A DNA stretch of 64,000 nt, taken from positions 3,613,521-3,677,520 of the forward strand of contig NZ_CP144125.1 in NCBI RefSeq assembly GCF_036429475.1, in the 5' to 3' direction. Origin of the DNA: Halalkalicoccus sp. CGA53 (GTDB taxonomy: Archaea; Halobacteriota; Halobacteria; Halobacteriales; Halalkalicoccaceae). Below the pieces are notes generated by a model, which saw only the letters and a program-made list of their open reading frames with translations, made no database searches and had not been told where the DNA came from. Below are positions 26,737 to 34,471 of the stretch, in pieces. The position numbers were made by a program, and so were the translations under genes. Numbering within the stretch: position 1 is the first letter of the stretch; every line of letters begins with the position of its first letter.

Positions 26737-26928
26737 ATGACCGACGCCGAGCGGTGGGAGTACAAGGTGATCGAGCCACCGACGGAGCTGACGATGCGGG
26801 AGTCGGCGAACCCCGAACGCGCGCTCAACGACCTCGGCGATCGGGGGTGGAAGCTGGCCGAGACGGTCTCGTACGACGGCGGCGGGACGAAGTTCCTCGT
26901 CTTCGTCCGTCCGCGGGGAACCGAATGA
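26737..26928 (+). CDS. DUF4177 small protein
   Basis: This 63-residue protein shows the DUF4177 pattern: WEYKVIEPP at the N-terminus, then LNDLGDRGWKLAETV and a final strand KFLVFVRPR. It is a small alpha/beta domain of unknown role. Its stop codon overlaps the ATG of the next gene (ATGA at 26925-26928), so it is translated together with the membrane protein that follows. Confidence 0.85.
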   Translation: MTDAERWEYKVIEPPTELTMRESANPERALNDLGDRGWKLAETVSYDGGGTKFLVFVRPRGTE

Positions 26929-27962
26929 CGTTCGACGAGGAGGAGACGGGAGAGGGCTCGGAGAAGGACCTCACGACCGAGGACACGATGCGCGAGCGGG
27001 CCGAGGAGAACCGTTTTACCCTCTGGGTACTGCTCAACGCGAACCGGTGGGCGCTCACCGCCGCGCTCGGTCTCGGCGTCTTCACCGCGTTCGTGCTCTG
27101 GGGGAGCCTGCGCCCGCCGTCGATCCGCGTCGTGATGGAGACGACCGACTGGGTCGAGATGTCGTTTCAGGCGCTCATCGGCGCGCTCATCACGGGCACC
27201 ACGCTCGTCGTCACGATCAACCAGCTGGTGCTCTCCCAGGAGATCGGGCCGCTCGGCGACCAGCGCGAACGGATGGACCGGGCGATGGACTTCTACCAGA
27301 ACACCGATAAACTGCTGGAGTTCCCGAGTCCCTCCCACCCGGGGCCGTTCATGCGCGACATCATCGAGACGACCGAGAAACGTGCGAAACGGTTCGAGGA
27401 GACGGTCTCCGCGAACGAGAACGAGGAGCTCCGGTCGCAGGTCCGGGAGTACGTCGAGGACCTCTCGGAGAACGCCCAGAAGACGATCGAGGGTCTGAAT
27501 GGAACCGAGTTCGGCGACTACGACATGATCGGCCACGTGCTAAACTACAACTACAACAGGAAGCTCTACGACCTGCGGTGGATCCTCCTGGAGTACGAAG
27601 ACGAACTGAGCGAGGAGGAGAGGGAGGCCGGCAAGGAGGCGCTGACCGCCATCGCGATGTACGGTCCCGCCCGTGAGTACGTGAAGACGCTCTATTTCCA
27701 GTGGTCGCTCGTGAAGCTCTCGCAGGGCATCCTCTACCTCGCGATCCCCGCGCTGGCGATCTCCGGGGCGATGGTGATGCTCGTCGACGCGAACACCTTT
27801 ACCGATTCGATCCTCGGCGTCGACACGCTGCTCTGGGTCGTGAGCGGTGCGTACACGGTCGCGATCCTCCCGTTCCTGCTCTTCGCGACGTACATCCTCA
27901 GGCTCGCGACGATCGCGAAACGGACGCTCACGGTGGGGCCGCTCGTGCTACGTGGCGGGTAG
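26925..27962 (+). CDS. Four-helix membrane protein with coiled-coil middle, copy 1 of 4
   Basis: This 345-residue protein has two helices near residues 35-100, a charged helical middle of about 150 residues, and two helices near residues 260-325. Family blocks are VVTINQLVLSQEIG with GDQRERMD, then FGDYDMIGHVLNYNYN, GPAREYVKTLYFQW and YILRLATIAKRTLTVGP. Copies 2-4 lie at 36176-37201, 37419-38444 and 38874-39917. No characterised family was recognised. A scaffold, channel or sensor role would fit the layout, but nothing shows which. Its start overlaps the DUF4177 stop. Confidence 0.75.
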   Translation: MTFDEEETGEGSEKDLTTEDTMRERAEENRFTLWVLLNANRWALTAALGLGVFTAFVLWGSLRPPSIRVVMETTDWVEMSFQALIGALITGTTLVVTINQLVLSQEIGPLGDQRERMDRAMDFYQNTDKLLEFPSPSHPGPFMRDIIETTEKRAKRFEETVSANENEELRSQVREYVEDLSENAQKTIEGLNGTEFGDYDMIGHVLNYNYNRKLYDLRWILLEYEDELSEEEREAGKEALTAIAMYGPAREYVKTLYFQWSLVKLSQGILYLAIPALAISGAMVMLVDANTFTDSILGVDTLLWVVSGAYTVAILPFLLFATYILRLATIAKRTLTVGPLVLRGG

Positions 27963-28024
27963 ATCCGAACGGGTGTGAGACGGAGTGTCGGAAATTTTAT
28001 GTCTCGGATCGGAGCATGCCGTGT

Positions 28025-28498
28025 ATGGAAACCGACAGCCGCTCGCTGGTGGTCCCCAGTGCCGTCTACCTCGGTGCCGTGGTCCTGATCGGCCTCCCGG
28101 TCGCCTGGGCGCTCACCGCGGTCTTCGGCGGACGACCGAGGCGACCGGGATCGACGGCGTTCTGGGGACCTGGGGATGGCTCGTCGTGCTCCTCGCCTCA
28201 CTTCTCGTCGGCCTCCAGGTCGCGGTCGAGCCCGCCGCGCTCCAGTTGGGAGTGGTCGAGGCACTCGGTCGTGGGTCGCCCCGTATCGCGCTCGTTCGGT
28301 ACGTCGCGCTCACCGCGAGCGTGGTCGTCGCCCTCTGGGCGCTGGTGAGCACGTTCGACCTGGATCGGCGTTTCGGTCCTGGTCGGCGAGACCGGTGTCG
28401 CCGGAGCGCTGCTGGGCGGGCTGATCGCGCTCGCGGCGTTCGCCGTGCTCGTCCGGAGCGGTCGGGCGTTTCTCACCGGATTCGACGCCGAAACGTAG
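28025..28498 (+). pseudogene. Frameshifted membrane-protein gene
   Basis: Coding potential continues through three frames: METDSRSLVVPSAVYLG and GLPVAWALTAVFGG first, then GTWGWLVVLLASLLVGLQVAVEP through RYVALTASVVVALWALVSTFDLD, then GVSVLVGETGVAGALLGG through RSGRAFLTGFDAET before the stop. At least two frameshifts break it. Four helices remain recognisable. The middle segment includes the 41-nt block shared with 20954-20994, and the end resembles 30445-30533. Confidence 0.7.
28328..28368 (+). repeat. 41-nt sequence shared exactly with 20954-20994 (minus)
   Basis: These 41 bases are identical to the minus strand at 20954-20994 and fall inside the frameshifted membrane gene. Exact identity at all codon positions, with diverged flanks, marks a recent short exchange. 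Confidence 0.85.
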
Positions 28499-28639
28499 AT
28501 GCAGACCGAACCCGTCCTCGTTCTCCTTCGAGCGGATCGAACGCTCGCACGTGGCGATTTGGTGGCGGATCGTCCGTTTCGGAAGCCGACTCTCCGCGAC
28601 GGGCCGGCGGCCCGTCGCGGAACTTTCCAGTCGAATTCT

Positions 28640-29080
28640 GGTCGATGTGACGGTGATCCGCCAGCGTGGTCGGCGGTTCGTGCTGTTCGCGGCGGTCGAC
28701 CCGGAGACGCGGGAGAGATATATTTTACAGCGTTTTCACCGAAACGCTATCTCACGACGTGGTTGTTCTTCGCGGAGACCGCGGAGCGGTACGGCGAGTT
28801 GTCGGGGACGGTGGTCACCGACGAGGCACGCGGTTAGGGAGCCACCTTTCGGCAGCTCCATGTTCGTCAGGAGGGGATCCCGCACGGACTAGGAAACCGG
28901 ATCGAGCGGTGGCTGCAGGAACTGAAACTCGGATCGACACGTTCTACGCATCGTTTTCCGGGAAGGACGCAGTGATGGCAAACCACCGGTTGTGCCGGCT
29001 CAGCTGGTTCTGGAACCCCTGCTCATGTCGACGTTGCCCTTCGAATCCTCGGATCAATCGAGGGAAAAGTACTGTGATGT
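28640..29080 (+). mobile_element. Degenerate IS6/IS240-like transposase relic
   Basis: Pieces of a DDE transposase can be read in shifting frames: DVTVIRQRGRRFVLFAAVDPETRERY (the first catalytic Asp region, as in IS6-type enzymes), then a FFAETAERYGELSGTVVTDEA segment holding a second Asp, then GNRIERWLQELKLGSTRFYASFSG and LCRLSWFWN, which resemble the third catalytic block and the Trp-rich end. Several frameshifts and stops break it, so it is inactive. I could not define terminal inverted repeats or a target duplication. The family assignment rests on the shape of these blocks only. Confidence 0.5.
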
Positions 29081-29093
29081 GATGGAGTTAATT

Positions 29094-29636
29094 TCACGAA
29101 GACTGGTCGTTCAGTGATCCAGTATCTTCTGATTTCATGTAGACTTCAAGAATGCCGTTTTTGAAATATGCTCCCTTCATCTCGGTCGAGTTCAATGGGA
29201 TATCAACTCGACCGACAACAGTATTCATTTTACTAATAACGATCTGGTTGGCTTTTTGGCTGATCCCAACCGAAATGTCGTCAATACTCGCCCCAAGCAA
29301 ATCTGCAATAACAACAAACTCGCCATCAGTGAAACGAGTGTCGATCAAGCACTCATCAGATCCCGACTCACGCCTGCGTGTCTTCCGCCTGCGTTTCGCG
29401 GTATCTGCGTGACGATCCTGATTTGCCTGCTTTCTGGCGGTAGAGGGACGCAGTCGAGAGGGTCTTGTAGAGAGCGATGTGTCTTTCGTGTCTTCTCCGG
29501 CTATATTTTTCAATCCATCGGATATCGATTGTAATCCAGCTTGAAGAGAAGCTTCGAGAGCAGCGCCAAGAGAGTTTTCCGTCCGTGAGCTGCCGGATTT
29601 ACTGGTTTCCCGCTCGGACTCGTCTTCGTTGCTCAT
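29094..29636 (-). CDS. GvpH-like (Hsp20-fold) protein
   Basis: This 180-residue protein has an AT-rich gene unlike its GC-rich surroundings. The N-terminal 100 residues are Ser/Arg/Lys-rich and probably disordered. The C-terminal part has alpha-crystallin-like strands: FVVIADLLGASIDDISVGIS, NQIVISKMNTVVGRVDIPL and FKNGILEVYMK. This layout matches gas vesicle accessory protein GvpH, a small heat-shock-like partner of gas vesicle assembly. No other gvp genes lie in the window, so it is an orphan, possibly brought in with the neighbouring mobile elements. An unrelated Hsp20-like protein is the alternative. Confidence 0.5.
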   Translation of the reverse strand: MSNEDESERETSKSGSSRTENSLGAALEASLQAGLQSISDGLKNIAGEDTKDTSLSTRPSRLRPSTARKQANQDRHADTAKRRRKTRRRESGSDECLIDTRFTDGEFVVIADLLGASIDDISVGISQKANQIVISKMNTVVGRVDIPLNSTEMKGAYFKNGILEVYMKSEDTGSLNDQSS

Positions 29637-29744
29637 GAATGGTCACCTTAGCTCCCAATGCTGGCGTTCTATGGTATCCAGGGGTCATAAACCTCCGTAT
29701 CGATCATTTATTAGATTTGTTATTACCTTTGATTATCAATGGAC

Positions 29745-29812
29745 CACACGTGAACTACCCCGCCCTGCCCGGCCCGACGACCTCGCTGAGGACGGGGCTT
29801 CCTGTTTCTAAG
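29745..29812 (-). ncRNA. TnpB right end / omega-RNA-like scaffold
   Basis: Just downstream of the tnpB relic (read on the minus strand) is a GC-rich block with the arms CCTCGCTGAGG and GCCCTGCCCGG and a boundary at GGGTAGTTCA. This is the form of the conserved right end of haloarchaeal IS200/IS605 (IS1341-type) elements, where an RNA overlapping the end of tnpB serves as the guide scaffold. The 20 bases beyond 29751 would be the guide region. Whether it is still transcribed is unknown. Confidence 0.5.
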
Positions 29813-30415
29813 ACGCGCTTTGCAGGAACCGAATCGGTTTCCAGAGGGAACGCAGTCTCCGCAGGCATTGAATCGGAGTGAACCGCTCCTCCTTCGGCGA
29901 GTCCGCGAGCGAGGTTTTGTACGCCGCGTTGAGATCCCTGTCAGCCTCGAATCCGCACGAGGGACACGAGTGTTCCGAACCCACAGCGGTTTCTCGATCG
30001 AAACGCCACCGGCCGACACCCTTTCGTGGTGCCGGCGGGATCGACGACGAGTCTCGGCGCGATTGCGACCGTTTGATTCGAGTTCCATCAAGCCTACTGT
30101 GTCGAGGTCTTCGACGCCGACGAGGCCGTACTCTCGCGCGTAGTAGTTCGAGAGCTCGTACAAGAAGCACCGACGCTTTCGCTCCAGACCGATCTGTCGG
30201 CGAGCAACGATTCGCTGGTGGTTTCGGTATTTCGCCGATCCGTGTTCCTTCCGCGAGAGCCTCCGTCCTGCTCGCTCCAACCGCTCGCGTTCGTCCGGGA
30301 GGTCGGGACCCTCGACGGCGGTCCCGTCGGTGTCGTGAGTCTACTTCAGGATATCCACGTCGATACCGACACACTTCTCGGACTCTTGGTTTCGGTGGCG
30401 TGCGGCACTGATCGA
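29808..30415 (-). pseudogene. tnpB: Broken tnpB (IS200/IS605-family RNA-guided endonuclease)
   Basis: TnpB homology runs from NQESEKCVGIDVDILK through THDTDGTAVEGPDLPDERERL, RRLSRKEHGSAKYR, LSNYYAREYGLVGVEDLD and, after frameshifts, SCPSCGFEADRDLNAAY. The RuvC acidic residues (GIDVD, VEDL, DRD) and half the zinc ribbon remain. Lesions are clear: a TAG replaces the usual Tyr codon at 30341-30343, the frame changes between the E motif and the zinc ribbon, and part of the segment before the ribbon is missing. The N-terminal half is absent; the membrane-gene remnant begins there. No TnpA was found. Confidence 0.75.
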
Positions 30416-30444
30416 ATGACAGCCTGCAAAGCCCCTAGGACCGA

Positions 30445-30533
30445 TCCTCGGCACCCGGGTCGCACTGGTGGCCGTCGCCGTCCCCCTGCGGAGCGGACGA
30501 GCCTTCCTGGCGGGACTCGGTACCGACGCGTAG
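30445..30533 (+). pseudogene. C-terminal remnant of a membrane-protein gene
   Basis: The frame reads GTRVALVAVAVPLRSGRAF then LAGLGTDA and a stop at 30531-30533. It parallels the tail ALAAFAVLVRSGRAFLTGFDAET of the broken gene ending at 28498. The similarity continues past both stop codons into the 3' end of the DUF1405 gene on the other strand. It appears to be a second copy of the same convergent gene ends. Confidence 0.55.
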
Positions 30534-30536
30534 ATT

Positions 30537-31169
30537 CTAGATCGAACCCGTTTCCCGTACTTCTTCGAGCGGGTCGAGCGCCCGGGCGGCGAGCGCAACG
30601 GAGAGGAACGTGAGCGCGACGGTGAGAGCGGGCAGGAGCAGTCCGGGGTCGTACTCCAGCGGCGGGTGGTAGCCGAAGCCGTAGTCGAAGAGGTCGTTCG
30701 CGAGGAGGAGGACGAGCGCGAGTGCGAGCGCGCCGGGGGTCGTCCGGCCGTAGTGTGGGATGAGGTAGGCGAGGACGACGAAACCGAGGTGGGTGAGCAC
30801 GATGAACCAGTAGTCGTAGAGGGAGGGAAAGTACTGCGAGAAGCCGACGTTGAGCGCGACGGCGGTCCAGAGGCCGTACTTCACGAGCCAGACGAACGCG
30901 AGGGTGTGGAGGTAGGCGAGGACGAGGTTCTGTCTGGCCTCCGAGAGGGGGGAGCCGAGGTTCGGGAGGAGGGTGAACAGCGAGGCGGCGAAGAGGAACG
31001 TGGCGGTCGGCGAGTCGGCGTAGAGCGGCCAGAGGAACGTTGAGACCCCGGGCATCGTCTCGACGTAGAAACGGACGCCCACGAGCGTCGCGGCGAGCGA
31101 GAGCGCGATGAGCGTCACGAGGCTCGGGGCGTTCTCGAGGTAGTAGCGGGCGTACCGCTCGGGGATCAT
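30537..31169 (-). CDS. DUF1405 membrane protein
   Basis: From the ATG at 31169 the protein has 210 residues and about six helices. Signature blocks are MPGVSTFLWPLYADSPTATFLFA (residues 33-55), WLVKYGLWTAVALN and YWFIVLTHLGFVVLAYLIPHYG, as in the DUF1405 (YpjA-like) family of unknown role. A 48-residue upward extension to 31313 is possible but its composition is atypical. A partial copy of this gene's 3' end occurs after 28498. Confidence 0.78.
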   Translation of the reverse strand: MIPERYARYYLENAPSLVTLIALSLAATLVGVRFYVETMPGVSTFLWPLYADSPTATFLFAASLFTLLPNLGSPLSEARQNLVLAYLHTLAFVWLVKYGLWTAVALNVGFSQYFPSLYDYWFIVLTHLGFVVLAYLIPHYGRTTPGALALALVLLLANDLFDYGFGYHPPLEYDPGLLLPALTVALTFLSVALAARALDPLEEVRETGSI

Positions 31170-31311
31170 GTGAGAGAGCGACGCCCGGGGACCAAAGGCG
31201 TATCGCCCCGACGCGTTGAGACGTGAGAACCGGACGATGGGAGAGCGGTACGATATATATCTTCTCGCGTAACGGTTATATTCGAGACCGTGGTAGATGC
31301 TACTGTATAGC

Positions 31312-31656
31312 ATGTTCGAACCGTTCTCGCGCGGCTACTACGTCGGCCGGCTCTACGTCGAGCCCCACGGCGGAGACCGCGCGGTGATCCAGCGGACCCA
31401 GCACGAGCGAGTGAACGAGCAGCTCTACGCCTCCGGCGAGGGGGTAGAGCGACTCGACAACCCGCTCGTGATGAAGGTCTGTGGCAGCCACTTCGCCGTC
31501 CACGGCGACGACCGAGTCCCCGAAAGTACCCTCTACCTCCCCGAATCGCGCCTGGAGGAGGCAGGAGGTCTCCCCGACCTGAAGGAGATCCTGCTCGCGA
31601 AGGCCGATCACGCGAGCAGGCTGCTCGACATCTACACCGAACCGGCCGGAAAGTAG
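31312..31656 (+). CDS. DUF5802 family protein
   Basis: From the ATG at 31312 (MFEPFSRGYYVGRLYVEP) the protein has 114 residues. The pattern of an N-terminal GYYVGRLYV, a central HERVNEQLYASGEGVERLDNPLVMK and a C-terminal LYLPESRLEE matches the haloarchaeal DUF5802 family, of unknown function. The AT-rich GGTTATATTC about 38 nt upstream is a TATA candidate. The next gene starts 28 nt after its stop. Confidence 0.8.
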   Translation: MFEPFSRGYYVGRLYVEPHGGDRAVIQRTQHERVNEQLYASGEGVERLDNPLVMKVCGSHFAVHGDDRVPESTLYLPESRLEEAGGLPDLKEILLAKADHASRLLDIYTEPAGK

Positions 31657-31683
31657 ATAGCCGAGGCCCTCCGCCCTACGGCT

Positions 31684-32571
31684 ATGCTCGACGAGCTGCT
31701 CGGCCGGGCCGAGCTTCGGACTCGTATCGAGGAACTCGAGGAGGAACGAGAGCGCCTCGCCGGCCAGCTAGAGGGCGAACGCGAGCGGCGGCGCGAGGCG
31801 GTACGGGACAGACAGGACGCCGACAAACGCGTGAACCGGCTCGAGGACCGCATCGCCCAGCTGGACGACCGCGTCGAACGCCTCTCCGGCGACGAGGCGG
31901 AGATCGGCTTTCGGGGCGTCGAGACGCTTTCGGGTGGCCGGCTCGATGCGGTGCTCGACCGGGTGGAGAGCGTCGAGGCCCAGCCCGATGGGGCGCTCAC
32001 CGCGATGGTCGATGAGGGGACGGAGATCCCCGCGGAGCTTTGGGAGCTGCTCGGGGATCGCTCGTCGCTCGTCTCGCGGGCCGCGCCGTGTCTCGTCCTC
32101 GCCGACGACGCCGGACTCGTGGCTGTCGCGCTCCGACCACCGATCGAACCCGAGCCGATGCACACCTGGAGCGGGAGCTTCGAGATCGACCGTGCGTGGT
32201 TCCAGCCGATCGGCCGGTTCGCGTTCGCGCTCGTCCGCTCGGACCTGTTCGCGATGGCGGAGTACGACGGCCGGGAGCGGCTGTCGTTCTCGAAAGTAGA
32301 GAGCGAGGTCAAGGGTGAGCACTCGAAAGGAGGGTTCTCCCAGGGACGGTTCGAGCGACGGCGCGACGCACAGATCGACGCTCACCTCGATCGGTCTCGC
32401 GACCGGCTGGCCGACCGTGAGACCGACCGGCTGATCCTCGTCGGACAGCGAACGCTCCTCGGCGAGTTCGAGGCGGACGTGAGCGCGCCCTCCGACGCGA
32501 GCGGCGACCCGGAGGAGGCCCTCGATCGGGCGTTCTTCGAGTTCTTCACGACGCGCCTGTATCGGCTGTAA
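31684..32571 (+). CDS. Vms1/Ankzf1-like release factor-type protein
   Basis: This 295-residue protein begins with a coiled coil (residues 8-65, ELEEERERLAGQLEGERER). The rest is an eRF1/Vms1-type RNase-H-like fold with the signature KGEHSKGGFSQGRFERRRD near residue 205. Eukaryotic Vms1/ANKZF1 cleaves peptidyl-tRNA on stalled ribosomes, with a Gln in the same loop (here KGGFSQ). An archaeal role in ribosome rescue is inferred. It may be co-transcribed with the DUF5802 gene just upstream. Confidence 0.8.
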   Translation: MLDELLGRAELRTRIEELEEERERLAGQLEGERERRREAVRDRQDADKRVNRLEDRIAQLDDRVERLSGDEAEIGFRGVETLSGGRLDAVLDRVESVEAQPDGALTAMVDEGTEIPAELWELLGDRSSLVSRAAPCLVLADDAGLVAVALRPPIEPEPMHTWSGSFEIDRAWFQPIGRFAFALVRSDLFAMAEYDGRERLSFSKVESEVKGEHSKGGFSQGRFERRRDAQIDAHLDRSRDRLADRETDRLILVGQRTLLGEFEADVSAPSDASGDPEEALDRAFFEFFTTRLYRL

Positions 32572-32580
32572 GAGAGGCGG

Positions 32581-32793
32581 TTACTGCGCGTTCTCGGCAC
32601 CGATCGGCGAGGCCGCGACCGACTGGTCCCGCCGGGCACGGACGAACAGCGCGTGTGCCATGATCGCGATGGCGAGACTCGCGCCGATGGGGACGGCGAT
32701 CGAGAGGCTCACCCCCGCGAGCGTGAGCGGTCCGGCGACCCCGAAGAGGGCCAGCGGGATGAACAGGAGGACGAGATCGTGATACTGAGTCAT
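32581..32793 (-). CDS. Small two-helix membrane protein
   Basis: From the ATG at 32793 the protein has 70 residues with two hydrophobic segments (LVLLFIPLALFGVAGPL and VPIGASLAIAIMAHALFV) separated by a short turn, and an Arg-containing loop near the end (VRARRDQ). No family was recognised. Similar small membrane proteins are widespread in haloarchaea. Confidence 0.65.
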   Translation of the reverse strand: MTQYHDLVLLFIPLALFGVAGPLTLAGVSLSIAVPIGASLAIAIMAHALFVRARRDQSVAASPIGAENAQ

Positions 32794-33157
32794 ACCGAGT
32801 ATTCCTATGGGAAACAGGCATTTATGTCTTTCTCCCATTATCCAAATATTCACCGGGTTAGTACTTCCGAAACTACTTGAGACCACTCGTATGGTCACCC
32901 ATAAGTTATAGCTATTCGATATCGTGTTCTCGTAAGTGACCGATCCGTGGAAATTACCACGAAGTGGCGAATATCACGGTCTTTCGAGTGGACCAGCTGT
33001 CTCGATAGGATCTACCGGACGTCCTGACGGATCGAGGTCACGTTCACCGAGAGTCCTCCTCAAGTGTTCGGTACCGGGAGTCCGTGCGACGGGAGCGCGG
33101 CTCGGAGGAGTGTAACCGACGGTTTCGAAGGAGAGGCGAGGAGGCCGACCGGGGACG
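32794..33157. other. AT-richer intergenic gap
   Basis: A 364-base gap between two leftward genes. The right-hand 150 bases include GAGACCACTCGTATGG and AGTTATAGCTATTCGATATCG segments, AT-rich and without a convincing frame. The left part holds the promoter of the small membrane gene. Nothing like a tRNA or other RNA gene is visible. Confidence 0.45.
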
Positions 33158-33334
33158 TCAGCGGTCTGCACGTTCGACGACGATGCGTTCGTCTCTGACG
33201 CGGACGAACACCTCCTCGCCGATGTCCATCCCGGCGACGGTGAGTTCGTCCTCGTGGAGACTGACGTGAGCGTTTCGGTACCTGTCGTTTTCGTCCCGCG
33301 ACCCGCACGGACTGAGCGTCTTTCTACGCACCAT
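33158..33334 (-). CDS. Small AbrB-like or beta-rich haloarchaeal protein
   Basis: This 58-residue protein starts with MVRRKTLSPCG and continues with HEDELTVAGMDIGEEVFVRVRDERIVVERAD. The C-terminal strand-turn-strand pattern with GMDIGEEVFV resembles the swapped-hairpin AbrB fold of small transcription-associated proteins. It lies divergently from dgcN. With 127 bases between the starts, it could act on that promoter, but this is inference. Confidence 0.6.
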   Translation of the reverse strand: MVRRKTLSPCGSRDENDRYRNAHVSLHEDELTVAGMDIGEEVFVRVRDERIVVERADR

Positions 33335-33460
33335 CTCGGTGTATCGCGCCCGTACCCCAGGGCCGGTAATAACCCTGTCGGCCGCATCTGCGCCCCGTGG
33401 TGAGTCGACGGGGCTCAACGGAACCGAAGGCATAACACCCCCGTCGTCCATCGGGGGTGC

Positions 33461-34471
33461 ATGAAGGTCGCCATCCTGGCACACGAGCTGTTCCCCGACG
33501 GGGCGAAGACCGCGGTCGGCGTGATGCGCTACGGCGAGTACGACGTGGTGGCCGTCCTCGACCGCGAGAACGCGGGCGATCGGGTACGGGACCACATCGA
33601 CCTCCCGGACGCCCCCATCGTCGCGGGCATGGACGAGATCGAGACGTGCGACGCGCTGCTGATCGGCATCGCCCCTATCGGCGGCGGCTTCGACGACTCC
33701 TGGCGCGAGGACGTCCGCACGGCGCTCTCGCGCGGCTGTGACGTCATCTCCGGGCTGCACTACTTCCTCACCGAGGACGAGGAGTTCGTCGAGTTGGCCG
33801 AGGAGAACGGCTGCGAGCTCTGGGACGTCCGCGAACCCCACGACGAGCTGGGTGTGAGCGACGGGATCGCGGCCGAGGTCGACGCCGAGATCGTCCTCAC
33901 CGTCGGCACCGACTGCTCGGTCGGGAAGATGACCGCGACGCTCGAACTCGTCGAGGCAGCGAGGGAGGCGGGCGTCGACGCGGGGTTCATCCCGACCGGC
34001 CAGACCGGGATCATGATCGACGGGTGGGGAAACCCCATAGACAGAGTCATCTCCGACTTCACCGCGGGCGCGGTCGAGGAGATGATCGTCGAGCGCGGCG
34101 ACGACCACGACGTGCTGTTCGTCGAGGGCCAGGGGAGCATCGTCCACCCCGCCTACTCCGCGGTCACCTGCGGAATCCTCCACGGCTCAATGGCCGACCG
34201 GCTCGTGCTCTGTCACGAGGAGGGGCGGGAGGTCATCCACGGCTACGAGTCGTTCTCGCTGCCGTCGATTCCCAGGTACACGAAGCTCTACGAGGACCTC
34301 GCACGCCCGGTCCACGAGGCCGAGGTCGTCGCCGGGATGCTCAACACGCGGTACGTCGACGAGAACGCGGCCGCCCGCGAGGCGGTGGAGTCGTACTCCG
34401 AGGAGCTCGGCGCGCCCGCGACCGATCCGGTCCGGTTCGGGGCCGAGGAGGTGCTGGAGGCTGTGCTGTGA
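33461..34471 (+). CDS. dgcN: DUF1611 protein, D-glutamate N-acetyltransferase DgcN type
   Basis: This 336-residue DUF1611 protein has an N-terminal Rossmann-like domain (VAILAHELFPDG) and a C-terminal P-loop domain with GTDCSVGKMTAT (around residues 148-159) and VEGQGSIVHPAYS. In D-amino-acid-degrading marine bacteria, DgcN acetylates D-glutamate and its neighbour DgcA racemises N-acetyl-D-glutamate. The same pair order here, with a GTG/TGA overlap, supports that assignment. The D-glutamate role in a haloarchaeon is inferred. Confidence 0.75.
   Translation: MKVAILAHELFPDGAKTAVGVMRYGEYDVVAVLDRENAGDRVRDHIDLPDAPIVAGMDEIETCDALLIGIAPIGGGFDDSWREDVRTALSRGCDVISGLHYFLTEDEEFVELAEENGCELWDVREPHDELGVSDGIAAEVDAEIVLTVGTDCSVGKMTATLELVEAAREAGVDAGFIPTGQTGIMIDGWGNPIDRVISDFTAGAVEEMIVERGDDHDVLFVEGQGSIVHPAYSAVTCGILHGSMADRLVLCHEEGREVIHGYESFSLPSIPRYTKLYEDLARPVHEAEVVAGMLNTRYVDENAAAREAVESYSEELGAPATDPVRFGAEEVLEAVL

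Noticed and set aside
29723-30374. Treating the TnpB fragments as two intact proteins
   Set aside because: The two frames hold successive parts of one TnpB (RuvC acidic residues, then zinc ribbon), so they are pieces of a broken gene.
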